A stretch of DNA of 49,721 bases from Candidatus Nanohaloarchaea archaeon. GTDB taxonomy: Archaea; EX4484-52; GLR71. A program made the position numbers and the translations under genes. The notes under the pieces were generated by a model that did not search any database, had not been told where the DNA came from, and saw only the letters and a program-made list of their open reading frames with translations. Every line of letters starts with the position of its first letter. Positions within the stretch are counted from its first letter, which is position 1. Where the stretch lies: assembly GCA_030594675.1 (NCBI GenBank), contig JAUVES010000001.1, positions 1 through 49,721 on the forward strand. The letters run 5' to 3'. Below are positions 39,530 to 48,056 of the stretch, piece after piece.

Positions 39530-40243
39530 TTACCCCTTTATCTGATTAATGTCTGAGATCATCTCATCCACACTGTCTTTGTCAATTCCTTCAAGATCTG
39601 CATAAATAGCCTTAAGCCAGTTCGCTGCGTCATTATGATCTCTTTGAAACGTCGCCAGTTGGTGCATAGCAGCCTTAACAAGCGTCTCAGGCCAGTTCGA
39701 TGTCCAGTAGCTAGTAGAAGAATCTCGACTAAGATCTTCCGAATAAAACAATCCTTGGATTTCAACTACCACACTTTCGTCAGGAACTCCAAGAATAATA
39801 ATACCCCTCAACTCATTACTGCCATCTTCGGTATAATTAAAGAAAACTCCCAGATCATCTTGATCAATATTATCACTAGATCTCAATTTTGCAGGACAAT
39901 AATAAAGAGGAGTCCCCTGATCAGTCGTAGATACCAACCCTGAGTATTCCTCGTAAAGCCAGCTCATAGGCTTTTTTTCAAGTTCTGACCTACCCTCAGT
40001 GTTGTTAATCCAAACTTCTCTGATCGACCTACACTTAGAAAATGTCACATACCATTCTCCAGCAGCAAGTCTTGTAAATACTGAGTTATAACTTTTCGGA
40101 GTATCTCTCAGACGATCTAAGAAATTCTGTCCCGCTTGAATATAAAAATCTGCACCATTGTCTACCCAGTCAGTTTGATTAACAACCAGATCATAACGAC
40201 CTGAGATTTTTACAAATTGAGTTCTAAGTTCTAGGAGATTCAT
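39530..40243 (-). CDS. Head-tail adaptor protein
   Basis: A 237-aa protein opening MNLLELRTQFVKISGRYDLV, with a helical N-terminus and a middle beta part (RSIREVWIN) and a late helical bundle ('TLVKAAMHQLATF', 'NWLKAIYADLEGI'). This is the layout of podovirus adaptor or tail-tube-A type proteins that bind below the portal. Its location after the capsid gene agrees. Confidence 0.7.
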   Translation of the reverse strand: MNLLELRTQFVKISGRYDLVVNQTDWVDNGADFYIQAGQNFLDRLRDTPKSYNSVFTRLAAGEWYVTFSKCRSIREVWINNTEGRSELEKKPMSWLYEEYSGLVSTTDQGTPLYYCPAKLRSSDNIDQDDLGVFFNYTEDGSNELRGIIILGVPDESVVVEIQGLFYSEDLSRDSSTSYWTSNWPETLVKAAMHQLATFQRDHNDAANWLKAIYADLEGIDKDSVDEMISDINQIKG

Positions 40244-40397
40244 GAACAGATTCCTTTAATTTATATTGAACTATTTTAAAACCATTCCAATAACCTCGAC
40301 AAACTTTACGAGTATGAACTAATAAACGAATAAAATTAAAAAACTTATATCCCTTAGTTCGCTCAACTGGCCAGCCATATTTATCTAAAAATACCAT
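40224..40397 (-). CDS. Small basic late protein, 57 aa
   Basis: A 57-aa basic protein (MVFLDKYGWPVERTKGYKFF). The ATG at 40397 has GGAG 5 bases upstream, which comes from the degenerate dispersed palindrome. It overlaps the adaptor gene by 20 bases. Function unknown. Confidence 0.55.
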   Translation of the reverse strand: MVFLDKYGWPVERTKGYKFFNFIRLLVHTRKVCRGYWNGFKIVQYKLKESVHESPRT

Positions 40398-40406
40398 ATT
40401 ATCTCC

Positions 40407-40421
40407 ATTCAAAATTTGAAC
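40407..40421 (-). promoter_or_regulatory. Dispersed palindrome copy, degenerate (GAAT end)
   Basis: On the minus strand CTCT-GTTC-AAATTTT-GAAT-GGAG, directly after the capsid hairpin. The GGAG is the ribosome site of the gene starting at 40397. Confidence 0.7.
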
Positions 40422-40423
40422 AG

Positions 40424-40451
40424 AGAGGCGGAACAATTAAGCTCCGCCTCT
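40424..40451 (-). terminator. Hairpin after the major capsid gene
   Basis: A perfect 9-bp GC-rich stem AGAGGCGGA / TCCGCCTCT with a 10-base loop lies 20 bases past the capsid stop. The T-run after it is poor on the minus strand, so it is more likely an attenuator or RNA-stabilising hairpin that sets capsid mRNA above downstream genes. Confidence 0.65.
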
Positions 40452-40471
40452 ATTTAAATTAAAACTTAATC

Positions 40472-41758
40472 CTAAGGAGTGCCATTGTCACTACCGAAGC
40501 CACTCAAGAATCCCGTTTTTGCATAGTGATGGAACTCTAACCCACACTCAGTCAGATACTCTTCATCAGTTCCATCAATACGATTTCTACCAGTGTTTTG
40601 CTTATCTGGATCAGCATAGAAAGTCGTATCGTCAATGTAGCGATAACGAAGATCAGCAGGATCAAAGATAACCATACAATTCCGGTTAGTTACCTCATAA
40701 GAGAACAACGGATGAATCTTAATATGGATAGTTCCAAAAGGAGTCACCCAGCTCTTTACCTGAATACCATAGTCCATTGTTGCCGAGGTAAAATCAAAAT
40801 TACCATACTCCTTAACCAGTTTGTTAATGGCAAGAACTACGCCCGAGCCAGCAAATGCCATTCGATCCTGAGAACCATAACGAAAAATAGTTTCAAGTTG
40901 AACATCAAGCCATTCCTCACCACTACTAAGCCACGAAGTGTCAGTAAAGTCAGTGTCAGTTGTAAAGTCACTAACATTACCACTGTTGTCAATAACAGTT
41001 CTGCAAAGACCCGCAGTCGTCCTTTCCGGCTTACCGTTGTCACCAGTACCCTCAGTTCTAATCCCCCACAGAAACGCCTTTTCCATCTCAACTGAATGAA
41101 GTTCCAACGCCTCACGTTTAGCTTCACGGTACTGATCGCCAGTACGCAGTTTGGTCTTACGAGCAGTTCGTGTAATACTCAGAGGAGTTCTGAAAATCTG
41201 AGTATAATTGTAATGCTTTGTAGGATCATATGCAACTGCCTGAGGCATAGTTCCACCTTCAGGATTGATTGAGCCGATGATAAGAATACGATCACAATCT
41301 GCAATACCTGTCGTAGTCGGATCAGCTTCCAAAAGCTTTACTGCAATATAACTGCTAGCCCCATTTAAGACAACACTAGTAACCTTAGCATTTGTATCAT
41401 CTGCAAAATTATCAGTATTTCTAAGCAGAACTTGATGACCAGTCCGAAACTCCTTGCAAGCAGCCTCAGTACCAATATTACAGTAAAGAGTATCTCCAGC
41501 AACTCCACCAGTTGTATATTCAGTAGTAGCAAGGGTTGCCAATTTCCACACACTTACAACTGTCGCAGCCTGGCCTGCTAGACTCTTTGTCCACCAGTTA
41601 AACTCAGGATCATCAACAGATTCATTTTTCATCATAGAAAGTATTGCAGTTAACGGAGCATCTCCGTTTGGATAAAGTTGCAATATTTTCTCTCTCCAAT
41701 TTTTAGGTCGCTGGTCAGTTACCCAGTCGCCATTACCTCTCATTCCGAGAAAAGCCAT
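40472..41758 (-). CDS. Major capsid protein
   Basis: A 428-aa protein with 'QLYPNGDAPLTAILSMM' near the N-terminus, a long middle helix ('REAKREALELHSVEMEKAFLWG') and a late beta part, consistent with an HK97-fold capsid protein of the podovirus type. Position (scaffold and decoration genes before, adaptor after), length and the strong hairpin after its stop support the call. It ends in TAG, which shows TAG is a true stop in this genome. Confidence 0.85.
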   Translation of the reverse strand: MAFLGMRGNGDWVTDQRPKNWREKILQLYPNGDAPLTAILSMMKNESVDDPEFNWWTKSLAGQAATVVSVWKLATLATTEYTTGGVAGDTLYCNIGTEAACKEFRTGHQVLLRNTDNFADDTNAKVTSVVLNGASSYIAVKLLEADPTTTGIADCDRILIIGSINPEGGTMPQAVAYDPTKHYNYTQIFRTPLSITRTARKTKLRTGDQYREAKREALELHSVEMEKAFLWGIRTEGTGDNGKPERTTAGLCRTVIDNSGNVSDFTTDTDFTDTSWLSSGEEWLDVQLETIFRYGSQDRMAFAGSGVVLAINKLVKEYGNFDFTSATMDYGIQVKSWVTPFGTIHIKIHPLFSYEVTNRNCMVIFDPADLRYRYIDDTTFYADPDKQNTGRNRIDGTDEEYLTECGLEFHHYAKTGFLSGFGSDNGTP

Positions 41759-41791
41759 TTTATATCTCCCTTCAAAAGTTAATTGTTAATT

Positions 41792-42385
41792 TTAAGCTGC
41801 TGCCAGAATTCCTCCTAAAGACGAATATTGACAATACCAATTAATCTGTCCCGTTGAAGTATCTCCATAAACAACCTCTATATCTCCAGGCATAAGAATA
41901 ACCCCTGGAGCTTGAATATCAGTAGCCTCCATCGCATCCAACAGGGCTATAATAGCCTCACTGAAATCCTTTGTCCAACGATAGAGAGTTCCAGTTGCAT
42001 CTCCAGTCGCATCTAAACCAGCACTAGAAAGATCTACATTAGTTCCACCATCAGTTGGATCTAGAATAAGCTTAATAGTCGTTGCCTGTGCTTGAATCAG
42101 CGTCGTAGTTACAACTCCAAAGATCTCATGAACCATAACAGGACCTCCAGTAATAGTCCAAAGACTCATAGAAGCCAGTGGCGAAACATCAGTAGTACCA
42201 GCAATAAATTCCTTTACCTCACCACCAACAAGCTGTTTCAAATAAGCCATCAGCGTCTCTGTCTCAGAAACTGCCCCAACAGCAGCTGCATCTTTCTTAT
42301 TTCCCACGACCTGATTCATGAAACTATTTGCAGTATTATCTGCAGCAGGCCTTCTCAGTCTATCTAATCCTCTTCCCAGTCCCAT
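41792..42385 (-). CDS. Putative head decoration or fibre protein, 197 aa
   Basis: A 197-aa protein: a short basic helix at the N-terminus, then a beta-rich body ('VMVHEIFGVVTTTLIQAQATTIKLIL'). It stands just before the capsid gene, where decoration proteins are common. It is preceded by a dispersed palindrome whose right flank supplies the ribosome site region. Confidence 0.6.
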   Translation of the reverse strand: MGLGRGLDRLRRPAADNTANSFMNQVVGNKKDAAAVGAVSETETLMAYLKQLVGGEVKEFIAGTTDVSPLASMSLWTITGGPVMVHEIFGVVTTTLIQAQATTIKLILDPTDGGTNVDLSSAGLDATGDATGTLYRWTKDFSEAIIALLDAMEATDIQAPGVILMPGDIEVVYGDTSTGQINWYCQYSSLGGILAAA

Positions 42386-42405
42386 TAGTTTACCATTATC
42401 CCTTC

Positions 42406-42420
42406 GTTCGATTTCCGAAC
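42406..42420 (-). promoter_or_regulatory. Dispersed palindrome copy (GTTC-N7-GAAC)
   Basis: On the minus strand CTAT-GTTC-GGAAATC-GAAC-GAAGGGA, 20 bases before the gene starting at 42385. Confidence 0.85.
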
Positions 42421-42437
42421 ATAGTTGTTAAAAGTTC

Positions 42438-42812
42438 TTAAGCAACGCCATCAAGAATAGTTCGCCATTCTTTGCCAGTTGAAAACAGAATAATATGATC
42501 ATCATCTGCATCCATATCTCCATTAGTAGCAAGTTCAGATCCAGTCTCCTTCTCATAAAGAGAAAGATCGCCACCAGTCGCGCCAACAGGAGCACAGACA
42601 TAGTAGAACTTTCCAATTGCATCTGCTAGTGAAGGTAATGTTACTATTGCAACACCATCCCCACCAGCATCAGTTGTATCGACGATAAGAATCCTGTCAC
42701 TTGGCATCATAGAATATGTTAGACCTGCAGCTACTGACAAAACTAAATGTCTTGGCAGACCTTCCAAATCTAACTGTGTATCAAAATCACTTCCACTTAC
42801 TCGATTATCCAT
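42438..42812 (-). CDS. Putative head decoration protein, 124 aa
   Basis: A 124-aa acidic protein with a beta body ('SDRILIVDTTDAGGDGVAIVTLP', 'HIILFSTGKEWRTI'). This pattern is common in small phage head-fibre or decoration proteins. It stands between scaffold and capsid genes. Confidence 0.6.
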   Translation of the reverse strand: MDNRVSGSDFDTQLDLEGLPRHLVLSVAAGLTYSMMPSDRILIVDTTDAGGDGVAIVTLPSLADAIGKFYYVCAPVGATGGDLSLYEKETGSELATNGDMDADDDHIILFSTGKEWRTILDGVA

Positions 42813-42823
42813 CTTAAACCTCC

Positions 42824-43747
42824 TTATAATTCATCAAGTTGTTGTTGTAGTTTAGAGACCTTTCTCGCTTTCTTCCTCTGGCCTCCCTTTTGTTCTGCAA
42901 AAGCCGCATCTTCAGGTTTTGCAATCTTGGTTTTCTTAGCACTTTTAGGTATTCCAAGAGTCTTTCTGGCCGCCTCAGCAGCCATATTCAGAACATCCTT
43001 AAACGACTTATCAGGACTCTCCTGAACTATCTGAGATGCACATGCTTGAACTACTTGTCTTACATTACCAAGCTCAGGATTTGCACCATAGAATTCATCA
43101 ATCATGCTTTTTAACGCTATTGCACTATCAACTTGTGATGCAACAGTTTGAGAAACAGAAGAATCCACTGCAGCAGTTTGATCTTTACTTAAACTTTTTC
43201 CAGTCTCAATTCCCTTCTGAAGAACTTTATTCAAAAGTTCGTTCATAATCTCAGGTTTAGAAGCTACATCATCCATATCAAGTTCGCCAATAAAATCTTC
43301 AAAATCTGCAGTAGTTGTAATGGTTTCTTCAACTGCCTTTTCCTTAACAACCTCAGTCTTCACTAGAGCCTTAGTAACCAAAAGTCCACTTAGACGATCT
43401 ATCTCAGCTATCAAACCTTCTATTCTTTGCTGGCCATCCAAATCTTCAGACGCTTCTGACTCTGCTTCGCCTTCTTTAGTCTCTTCTGATCCCGCTTCCC
43501 CTGAAGTATCTGTTTCTTCTGACGTCTTTTCTCCAACACTTTCTTTTTCGCTATCTTCCTTCTCGCCATCAGATTCCTCCTCAGTTGTTTCAGTTTCAGT
43601 TTTAGCTTCATCAGAAGTTTCGTCAGAAGTTTCTTTATCATCAGAAGTATCTTCATCAGACTCCTCCTCATAAACTTCGCCAACGTCATTAACGTCATCA
43701 ATTTCGTCTAATTCTTCTTCAAGACTTTTTGTTACATCATCAGGCAT
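42824..43747 (-). CDS. Scaffolding protein
   Basis: A 307-aa protein with a very acidic, low-complexity N-terminal third (Asp/Glu/Ser/Thr-rich to residue ~105), a helical middle, and a basic C-terminal end (GQRKKARKVSKLQQQLDEL). Acidic disordered body plus basic capsid-binding tail is the standard scaffold design. It lies between portal and capsid genes as expected. Confidence 0.8.
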   Translation of the reverse strand: MPDDVTKSLEEELDEIDDVNDVGEVYEEESDEDTSDDKETSDETSDEAKTETETTEEESDGEKEDSEKESVGEKTSEETDTSGEAGSEETKEGEAESEASEDLDGQQRIEGLIAEIDRLSGLLVTKALVKTEVVKEKAVEETITTTADFEDFIGELDMDDVASKPEIMNELLNKVLQKGIETGKSLSKDQTAAVDSSVSQTVASQVDSAIALKSMIDEFYGANPELGNVRQVVQACASQIVQESPDKSFKDVLNMAAEAARKTLGIPKSAKKTKIAKPEDAAFAEQKGGQRKKARKVSKLQQQLDEL

Positions 43748-43997
43748 CGTTGTTTCCTCCCATTTGATCTATATCATAATTAGTTAACATGACTTTTCTA
43801 AAATCCATAAAATTTCTTACTGCCTCAGCATTACCTCCAAGACGATCTAGAATTCTCGATGAAAACTCTCCATCGTTATTCTCAAGTTGCATGTGAACCT
43901 CTGAAAGCCATACTTCAAGTTCTTCCTTAATATCTTTCCAAATAACAGATGATTTGAAAAATTCATCAAGTTGGCCTCTTGTAGAATGATAACTCAT
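43740..43997 (-). CDS. Small helical late protein, 85 aa
   Basis: An 85-aa helical protein between portal and scaffold, overlapping both by a few bases. It begins MSYHSTRGQLDEFFKSSVIW. Proteins of this size in this slot are frequent among podoviruses; no role is established. Confidence 0.65.
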   Translation of the reverse strand: MSYHSTRGQLDEFFKSSVIWKDIKEELEVWLSEVHMQLENNDGEFSSRILDRLGGNAEAVRNFMDFRKVMLTNYDIDQMGGNNDA

Positions 43998-45931
43998 TAC
44001 TGGCCTCCCAGCATTTGTGAAATTGGAACTACGTTACCAGCCTCTGCCTGCTGAGCTACTTGCTCATTAGGAGCCATTTGAACTTTCGTAAACTCTTCAA
44101 TATTCTTAGCTCCACTGTTCCTAGCTATATGTTTAAAAATTCTCACAAGATCAAACTGTTGTTGGAGTTCAGGATGACTAGCAAGAACTTCAAACATCTT
44201 CATCCAAACACCTGAAAAGTTGCCGCCAGGAACTGATCCATCTCGAACCTTTACATCATAAGAAACAAGGAGATCATAAGGACTGACCTTCATCTGCTTC
44301 TTATCTCCAATTTGATACTCATGCATAAGAGTTTCTTGCCAACGACCAGTCGTCGAGACATAAAGCTCTTGACTCATAAACTGTTGAGTATGATAAGCAA
44401 ACATATAACCGATGTCTTGCATAGCCTGGACGCCTACGATTCTGGCAACTCGTTCAAGACGAGTATAGGCACCCTTTTGAGTTCCCTCGAACTCTTTCCC
44501 TGTCAGACGCTCAGGACCACCACTGCGAAGACTGCCCATCGTAGCAGAATCAGTTCCACCAATCTTATCCATCGCCTCCCTAATAATCGCAGCATCCGCA
44601 ACATGTCCACGAGTTACGTCAGTGACTCCAAGTTGCATAACAGAATCTTTGACACCACGTCCCCATGCAGGTCTTCGAGTTCTAACTATTCCTCCTGGTC
44701 TAGGAGTCTCCAGATCAGGCACATTGATAAGATAAGGATCCACAATAAGTGTGTCGTTGATAATCTTACGGACGTTCGCTACATGTGCATTAAACATCCA
44801 GTCAAGAGTATGTTGTAAGCCATAAAGAGTCTCCAATCTAGAAACTGGTGTCATAGCATAGCCATCAAAGTCAGGGGCAGCCACTGCTATTGGAAAAAGA
44901 TCATGACCAAGACCAATTGGCCTGGCCTCAATGATAACTTGATCTGATACAACTGAAAACATCCACTTTTCAGGATACTCATAGCTACCAAGCTTCCAAT
45001 CTTTAGGAATCAGCTTAACATACATATGCACGATATCATGAGGATGAGAAATATTACTCTCATAATCAGAAACAGCTGGCTGGCCCTTCTTCCATCTGGC
45101 AGACTGATCAGAAGGATAGATTGAAGTCTTCTTCCCTATCACATCTTTACAATACTTGACATTGAAAAGATACTCTGAAACCTGCTCCTCAGACAACAAA
45201 TCATGATAATTCATTCGATCTATCCAGCCAAAAAAGTCTCCCTTTTGACAATCTGAGATCGAGACATTAGGATCTGGCAAGCAGAGATAAGGATCAATAT
45301 TAGAAAGAGCATTTCCTTCAGCAATCAGTTCTCGCCTTGAGACTCGTTCAACTTTGTCTTCTCCAAACCACGGAGTAGTTATCTGACGTGAAAATACATT
45401 TCCATATTGCTTTCTCCAAGTTGGAGCTACAACTCCAAAACCATAAGAAAGAGAATCTCGAAACATTGTATGAAGATTTAAGATTGCTTTAAACTTATTC
45501 ACATGAAGATCAACAACTTTCTCCAACATGATAGCACCAATTGTGTCTTCAGGCGAAACTCCTTCATATCTGAAAACTGGCTCTTGGAAAAATGCTGCCA
45601 AAAGATAACTAAGAATTGTCTCAAGAATCGCATAAGAATAAGGATAAATTATTGAGACTGGTTTGCGATGATCTTCATCTTTGATATCTTCCTCAGCAGC
45701 ATCAGTATCAATATAAGTCGTCAGCGTCTCGTCAATCTTATTCCAAGAATCGAAGCGATGAGAAATAGTGTCAGCAGAATCTCTAGCATATCGCATAATT
45801 TTATCTCTCAACTCATCATGGAAAGCATAACCAGGACGAAGATCAAGACCATCAGGATAATCATAGTTATATTTGAGACTCCTCAACGAAGCATTGTTAC
45901 GTTTCTGTCTCGGGTCGATTATAGTAGGCAT
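43997..45931 (-). CDS. Portal protein
   Basis: A 644-aa protein forming the ring through which DNA enters and leaves the head. Helical N-terminus with 'SIIYPYSYAILETILSYLLAAFF', clip and stem region in the middle, and a late helical crown ending in a Gln-rich tail. The length matches large podovirus portals. It is followed by the 85-aa protein, scaffold and capsid genes, the expected order. Confidence 0.85.
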   Translation of the reverse strand: MPTIIDPRQKRNNASLRSLKYNYDYPDGLDLRPGYAFHDELRDKIMRYARDSADTISHRFDSWNKIDETLTTYIDTDAAEEDIKDEDHRKPVSIIYPYSYAILETILSYLLAAFFQEPVFRYEGVSPEDTIGAIMLEKVVDLHVNKFKAILNLHTMFRDSLSYGFGVVAPTWRKQYGNVFSRQITTPWFGEDKVERVSRRELIAEGNALSNIDPYLCLPDPNVSISDCQKGDFFGWIDRMNYHDLLSEEQVSEYLFNVKYCKDVIGKKTSIYPSDQSARWKKGQPAVSDYESNISHPHDIVHMYVKLIPKDWKLGSYEYPEKWMFSVVSDQVIIEARPIGLGHDLFPIAVAAPDFDGYAMTPVSRLETLYGLQHTLDWMFNAHVANVRKIINDTLIVDPYLINVPDLETPRPGGIVRTRRPAWGRGVKDSVMQLGVTDVTRGHVADAAIIREAMDKIGGTDSATMGSLRSGGPERLTGKEFEGTQKGAYTRLERVARIVGVQAMQDIGYMFAYHTQQFMSQELYVSTTGRWQETLMHEYQIGDKKQMKVSPYDLLVSYDVKVRDGSVPGGNFSGVWMKMFEVLASHPELQQQFDLVRIFKHIARNSGAKNIEEFTKVQMAPNEQVAQQAEAGNVVPISQMLGGQ

Positions 45932-45943
45932 TTAAAATCCCTT

Positions 45944-46291
45944 TTAAGGCATAATAGTTATAATAACTGGAGCACCTAAAGTTTCTATCACAATTGGATC
46001 TTTTGGATATGTCCATCTAAGATGATCAGATTCAGAACTCTCTCCACTAACATTATAAGCAGTTACCCAGAATTCATATCTAGTCTCAGACAGAAGACCA
46101 ATATCATCTAATTCAAATACCATAACATCACCTACATCTGTCTTAATAACATCATCAGGAGTCTGAAGTAGACAGTAGAAGACATTATAGCCGGTAGGAT
46201 CTCCATCGGAAGCGTTCCAACTAAGTTCCCAGGCATCACCAGAAGTCACTAATATTAAGAACATAAATAAACTAAGTAGCAAACTTTTCAT
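45944..46291 (-). CDS. Secreted fibronectin-III domain protein, 115 aa
   Basis: A 115-aa protein with a signal peptide (MKSLLLSLFMFLILVTSGDA) and one fibronectin type III domain: 'ELSWNASDGDPTGYNVFY', the Y-x-F-W-V-T-A-Y-N strand, and 'SGESSESDHLRWTYP'. Export is unusual for a phage late gene. It sits next to holin candidates, so it may act in the cell envelope at lysis or bind the cell surface. The ribosome site is weak. Confidence 0.65.
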   Translation of the reverse strand: MKSLLLSLFMFLILVTSGDAWELSWNASDGDPTGYNVFYCLLQTPDDVIKTDVGDVMVFELDDIGLLSETRYEFWVTAYNVSGESSESDHLRWTYPKDPIVIETLGAPVIITIMP

Positions 46292-46294
46292 AAT

Positions 46295-46507
46295 CTAAAT
46301 CTTTCCCTCATAATAAAATATTCCAGCAGTTCCAAGAACGCCTATAACACCACCAGTAAGAGTATCTCGAATATCAGAAACTACAAAGATTCCTACACAG
46401 ACAGCAATCAGAGGAATCAGAAGACCCAGAGCTCTCGTATAAGCCCTGATCAATGCTATTCTGTCCTCAAGTTCTTTTTCATTTTCAGCTTTAGTTTTTG
46501 TCTCCAT
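46295..46507 (-). CDS. Holin candidate, two membrane spans, 70 aa
   Basis: A 70-aa protein with a charged N-terminal 25 residues followed by two hydrophobic spans (LGLLIPLIAVCVGIFVV and GGVIGVLGTAGIFYY). The ATG at 46507 has GGGGAG upstream; a TTG at 46525 is less likely. Small two-span proteins with a charged end are typical class II holins. It ends just before the exported Fn3 protein. Confidence 0.6.
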   Translation of the reverse strand: METKTKAENEKELEDRIALIRAYTRALGLLIPLIAVCVGIFVVSDIRDTLTGGVIGVLGTAGIFYYEGKI

Positions 46508-46859
46508 CTTCTTTTTTCTCCCCAAAGGTAGTCTGAATATCTGGAATCTTTAGTTCCTTAATACTAATCGCAGATAAGTCAAACTCAAATAAGCGGCAAG
46601 ACTGTTTTGACATAAACTTAATACAAGCAGCATTATCAACACTCTTCGTCTGACGTAAAGTAGAACCTGCCATTAAGAATAATACTTTCATAGTTTTAGA
46701 ATCTTCCTTTCTTCTATAAAAATAACCTGTTGGATTTTGACTTATCATTAAAAGTCTATTAAGACATTCTTGAATCCTTGTCAATTCCAATCTAACAACA
46801 TTAAGATCTTTCGTAACTCTACCTAACTGCTCATTACAATAACACACAACTTTATTCAC
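46491..46859 (-). CDS. Hypothetical late protein, 122 aa
   Basis: A 122-aa soluble protein with several Cys residues (VVCYCNEQ) and a helical N-half. It overlaps both the holin candidate and the preceding gene. It is not recognisable as an endolysin. A regulatory role in lysis is possible from position only. Confidence 0.55.
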   Translation of the reverse strand: MNKVVCYCNEQLGRVTKDLNVVRLELTRIQECLNRLLMISQNPTGYFYRRKEDSKTMKVLFLMAGSTLRQTKSVDNAACIKFMSKQSCRLFEFDLSAISIKELKIPDIQTTFGEKKEDGDKN

Positions 46860-47116
46860 TGGCCACCCTTAAAAACAGATATAAGAGCTTCTACAATTAA
46901 AAGTCCTACAGCTGCAACAACTGCCCAAGTAATCTTTTCTAACATGCCTAAGCGCAAATCATGAGTATCACATGGATTATCTGCTTGATCGTCTATAAGT
47001 TCTTTTAAATCTGTTTGCATATTACCCACTCGCTCGTTTAGAAGAATAAGTAACGTAGTAGGTTCGTCATCTTTTCTTCTTCTATATTGTTCATTTATAT
47101 CTCTTGGAACTTCCAT
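46856..47116 (-). CDS. XhlA-like membrane protein, 86 aa
   Basis: An 86-aa protein: charged N-terminus, coiled coil (LLNERVGNMQTDLKELIDD) and a C-terminal membrane span (ITWAVVAAVGLLIVEALISVF). This is the plan of XhlA-type holin-associated proteins. A dispersed palindrome and AAAGGAAG lie just upstream. Confidence 0.6.
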   Translation of the reverse strand: MEVPRDINEQYRRRKDDEPTTLLILLNERVGNMQTDLKELIDDQADNPCDTHDLRLGMLEKITWAVVAAVGLLIVEALISVFKGGQ

Positions 47117-47130
47117 TCTTATCTTCCTTT

Positions 47131-47145
47131 GTTCAAAAATCGAAC
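47131..47145 (-). promoter_or_regulatory. Dispersed palindrome copy (GTTC-N7-GAAC)
   Basis: On the minus strand CTCC-GTTC-GATTTTT-GAAC-AAAGGAAG, ending in the Shine-Dalgarno site of the XhlA-like gene. Confidence 0.85.
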
Positions 47146-47150
47146 GGAGT

Positions 47151-47480
47151 TTAAATATCCTTGACCTTCACCCACATATAGAAAATGAACTCATAAGGCG
47201 TAATGCCATCAGGTAAAAGTTCGTTGCAAGTTACAATGAATTCAAGTTTAAATTTACCCACACAGCAAGCTTTGACTCCAAAACTAATAACTCCAGCACC
47301 GTCATGAGACACACCTCCGTTTAAAGTAGCATCTGCCTCATCATCGCTATTATAAATAGTATAAACGATAGTGCTGATAGTATTGGTTCCAAGTTCATCT
47401 GTTACGTCAATATCAATTTGAACTTCTTCCTCATACTCCAACGCTGGTGTTATAGTTTTACTAGGCTTTACAATAAGCAT
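47151..47480 (-). CDS. Putative Ig-like virion protein, 109 aa
   Basis: A 109-aa beta protein with an Ig-like strand pattern ('VQIDIDVTDELGTNTISTIVYTIYN', 'VGKFKLEFIVTC'). The ATG at 47480 follows AAGGAG by 8 bases. Ig-like proteins decorate many virions and bind weakly to carbohydrates. Confidence 0.6.
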   Translation of the reverse strand: MLIVKPSKTITPALEYEEEVQIDIDVTDELGTNTISTIVYTIYNSDDEADATLNGGVSHDGAGVISFGVKACCVGKFKLEFIVTCNELLPDGITPYEFIFYMWVKVKDI

Positions 47481-47490
47481 CAAAAGCTCC

Positions 47491-48051
47491 TTACGAAAGT
47501 TTCAAAGTGATACTCGTAGTCAGACTTTCACCATTACCAACAGTTCGAGCTTGGGAAAGATCCGCATAGGCAATCAGTTTATCGGCAGCATTGAGAACAG
47601 CCTCTAAAACTATTACATTAGCTGTATCCCAATCAGCAGCAGCTGCAGTGAATACACAGTTCTTTGACGTTACTTGCCAATCACCACTGTCAAGTGCAGC
47701 CGTCCAGTCTGCATTATCATGAGCAATAGCTACTTCAGCATAACCAGTTCCAGTTACAACTGTATAAGTTGTAGCAGTTTCAGCTATACTGCCTGCAGCG
47801 TCCTGAGCAAGATTAAGTTTGAAATTACTGGGAATATAGTTAGCTACAGCTTGAAACCAGCCCTTCAGAATTGCTTCTTCACCTTGGTTGATAAGAGCCG
47901 ATGCGTTTTCCCAGATAAGATTTCCACCTCTATCAAAATGTTTAGCTTTGACATATCCCAAAAGTTTTTTGTTTAGATTCTTCCTCAATATCCCCATATG
48001 CTTAGGAAAACCTAAAAGTTCTGGATATACTCTTTCACTATGTGGACTCAT
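47491..48051 (-). CDS. Putative virion protein, 186 aa
   Basis: A 186-aa protein with a short N-terminal part containing 'NLIWENASALINQGEEAILKGWF' and a beta-rich, alanine/threonine-rich body. This N-terminal pattern is widespread in small phage structural proteins. It lies among fibre genes. Confidence 0.65.
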   Translation of the reverse strand: MSPHSERVYPELLGFPKHMGILRKNLNKKLLGYVKAKHFDRGGNLIWENASALINQGEEAILKGWFQAVANYIPSNFKLNLAQDAAGSIAETATTYTVVTGTGYAEVAIAHDNADWTAALDSGDWQVTSKNCVFTAAAADWDTANVIVLEAVLNAADKLIAYADLSQARTVGNGESLTTSITLKLS

Positions 48052-48056
48052 ATTTC

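Noticed and set aside
43320..43673. Plus-strand Ser-rich open frame opposite the scaffold gene
   Set aside because: It is the antisense of the acidic repeat region (GAA/GAT/TCA codons) and has no start signal.
46716..46803. Minus-strand TTGACA ... TAATAG inside the 122-aa late gene as an internal late promoter
   Set aside because: The -10 box fits at only three positions, and the match lies inside a coding region.
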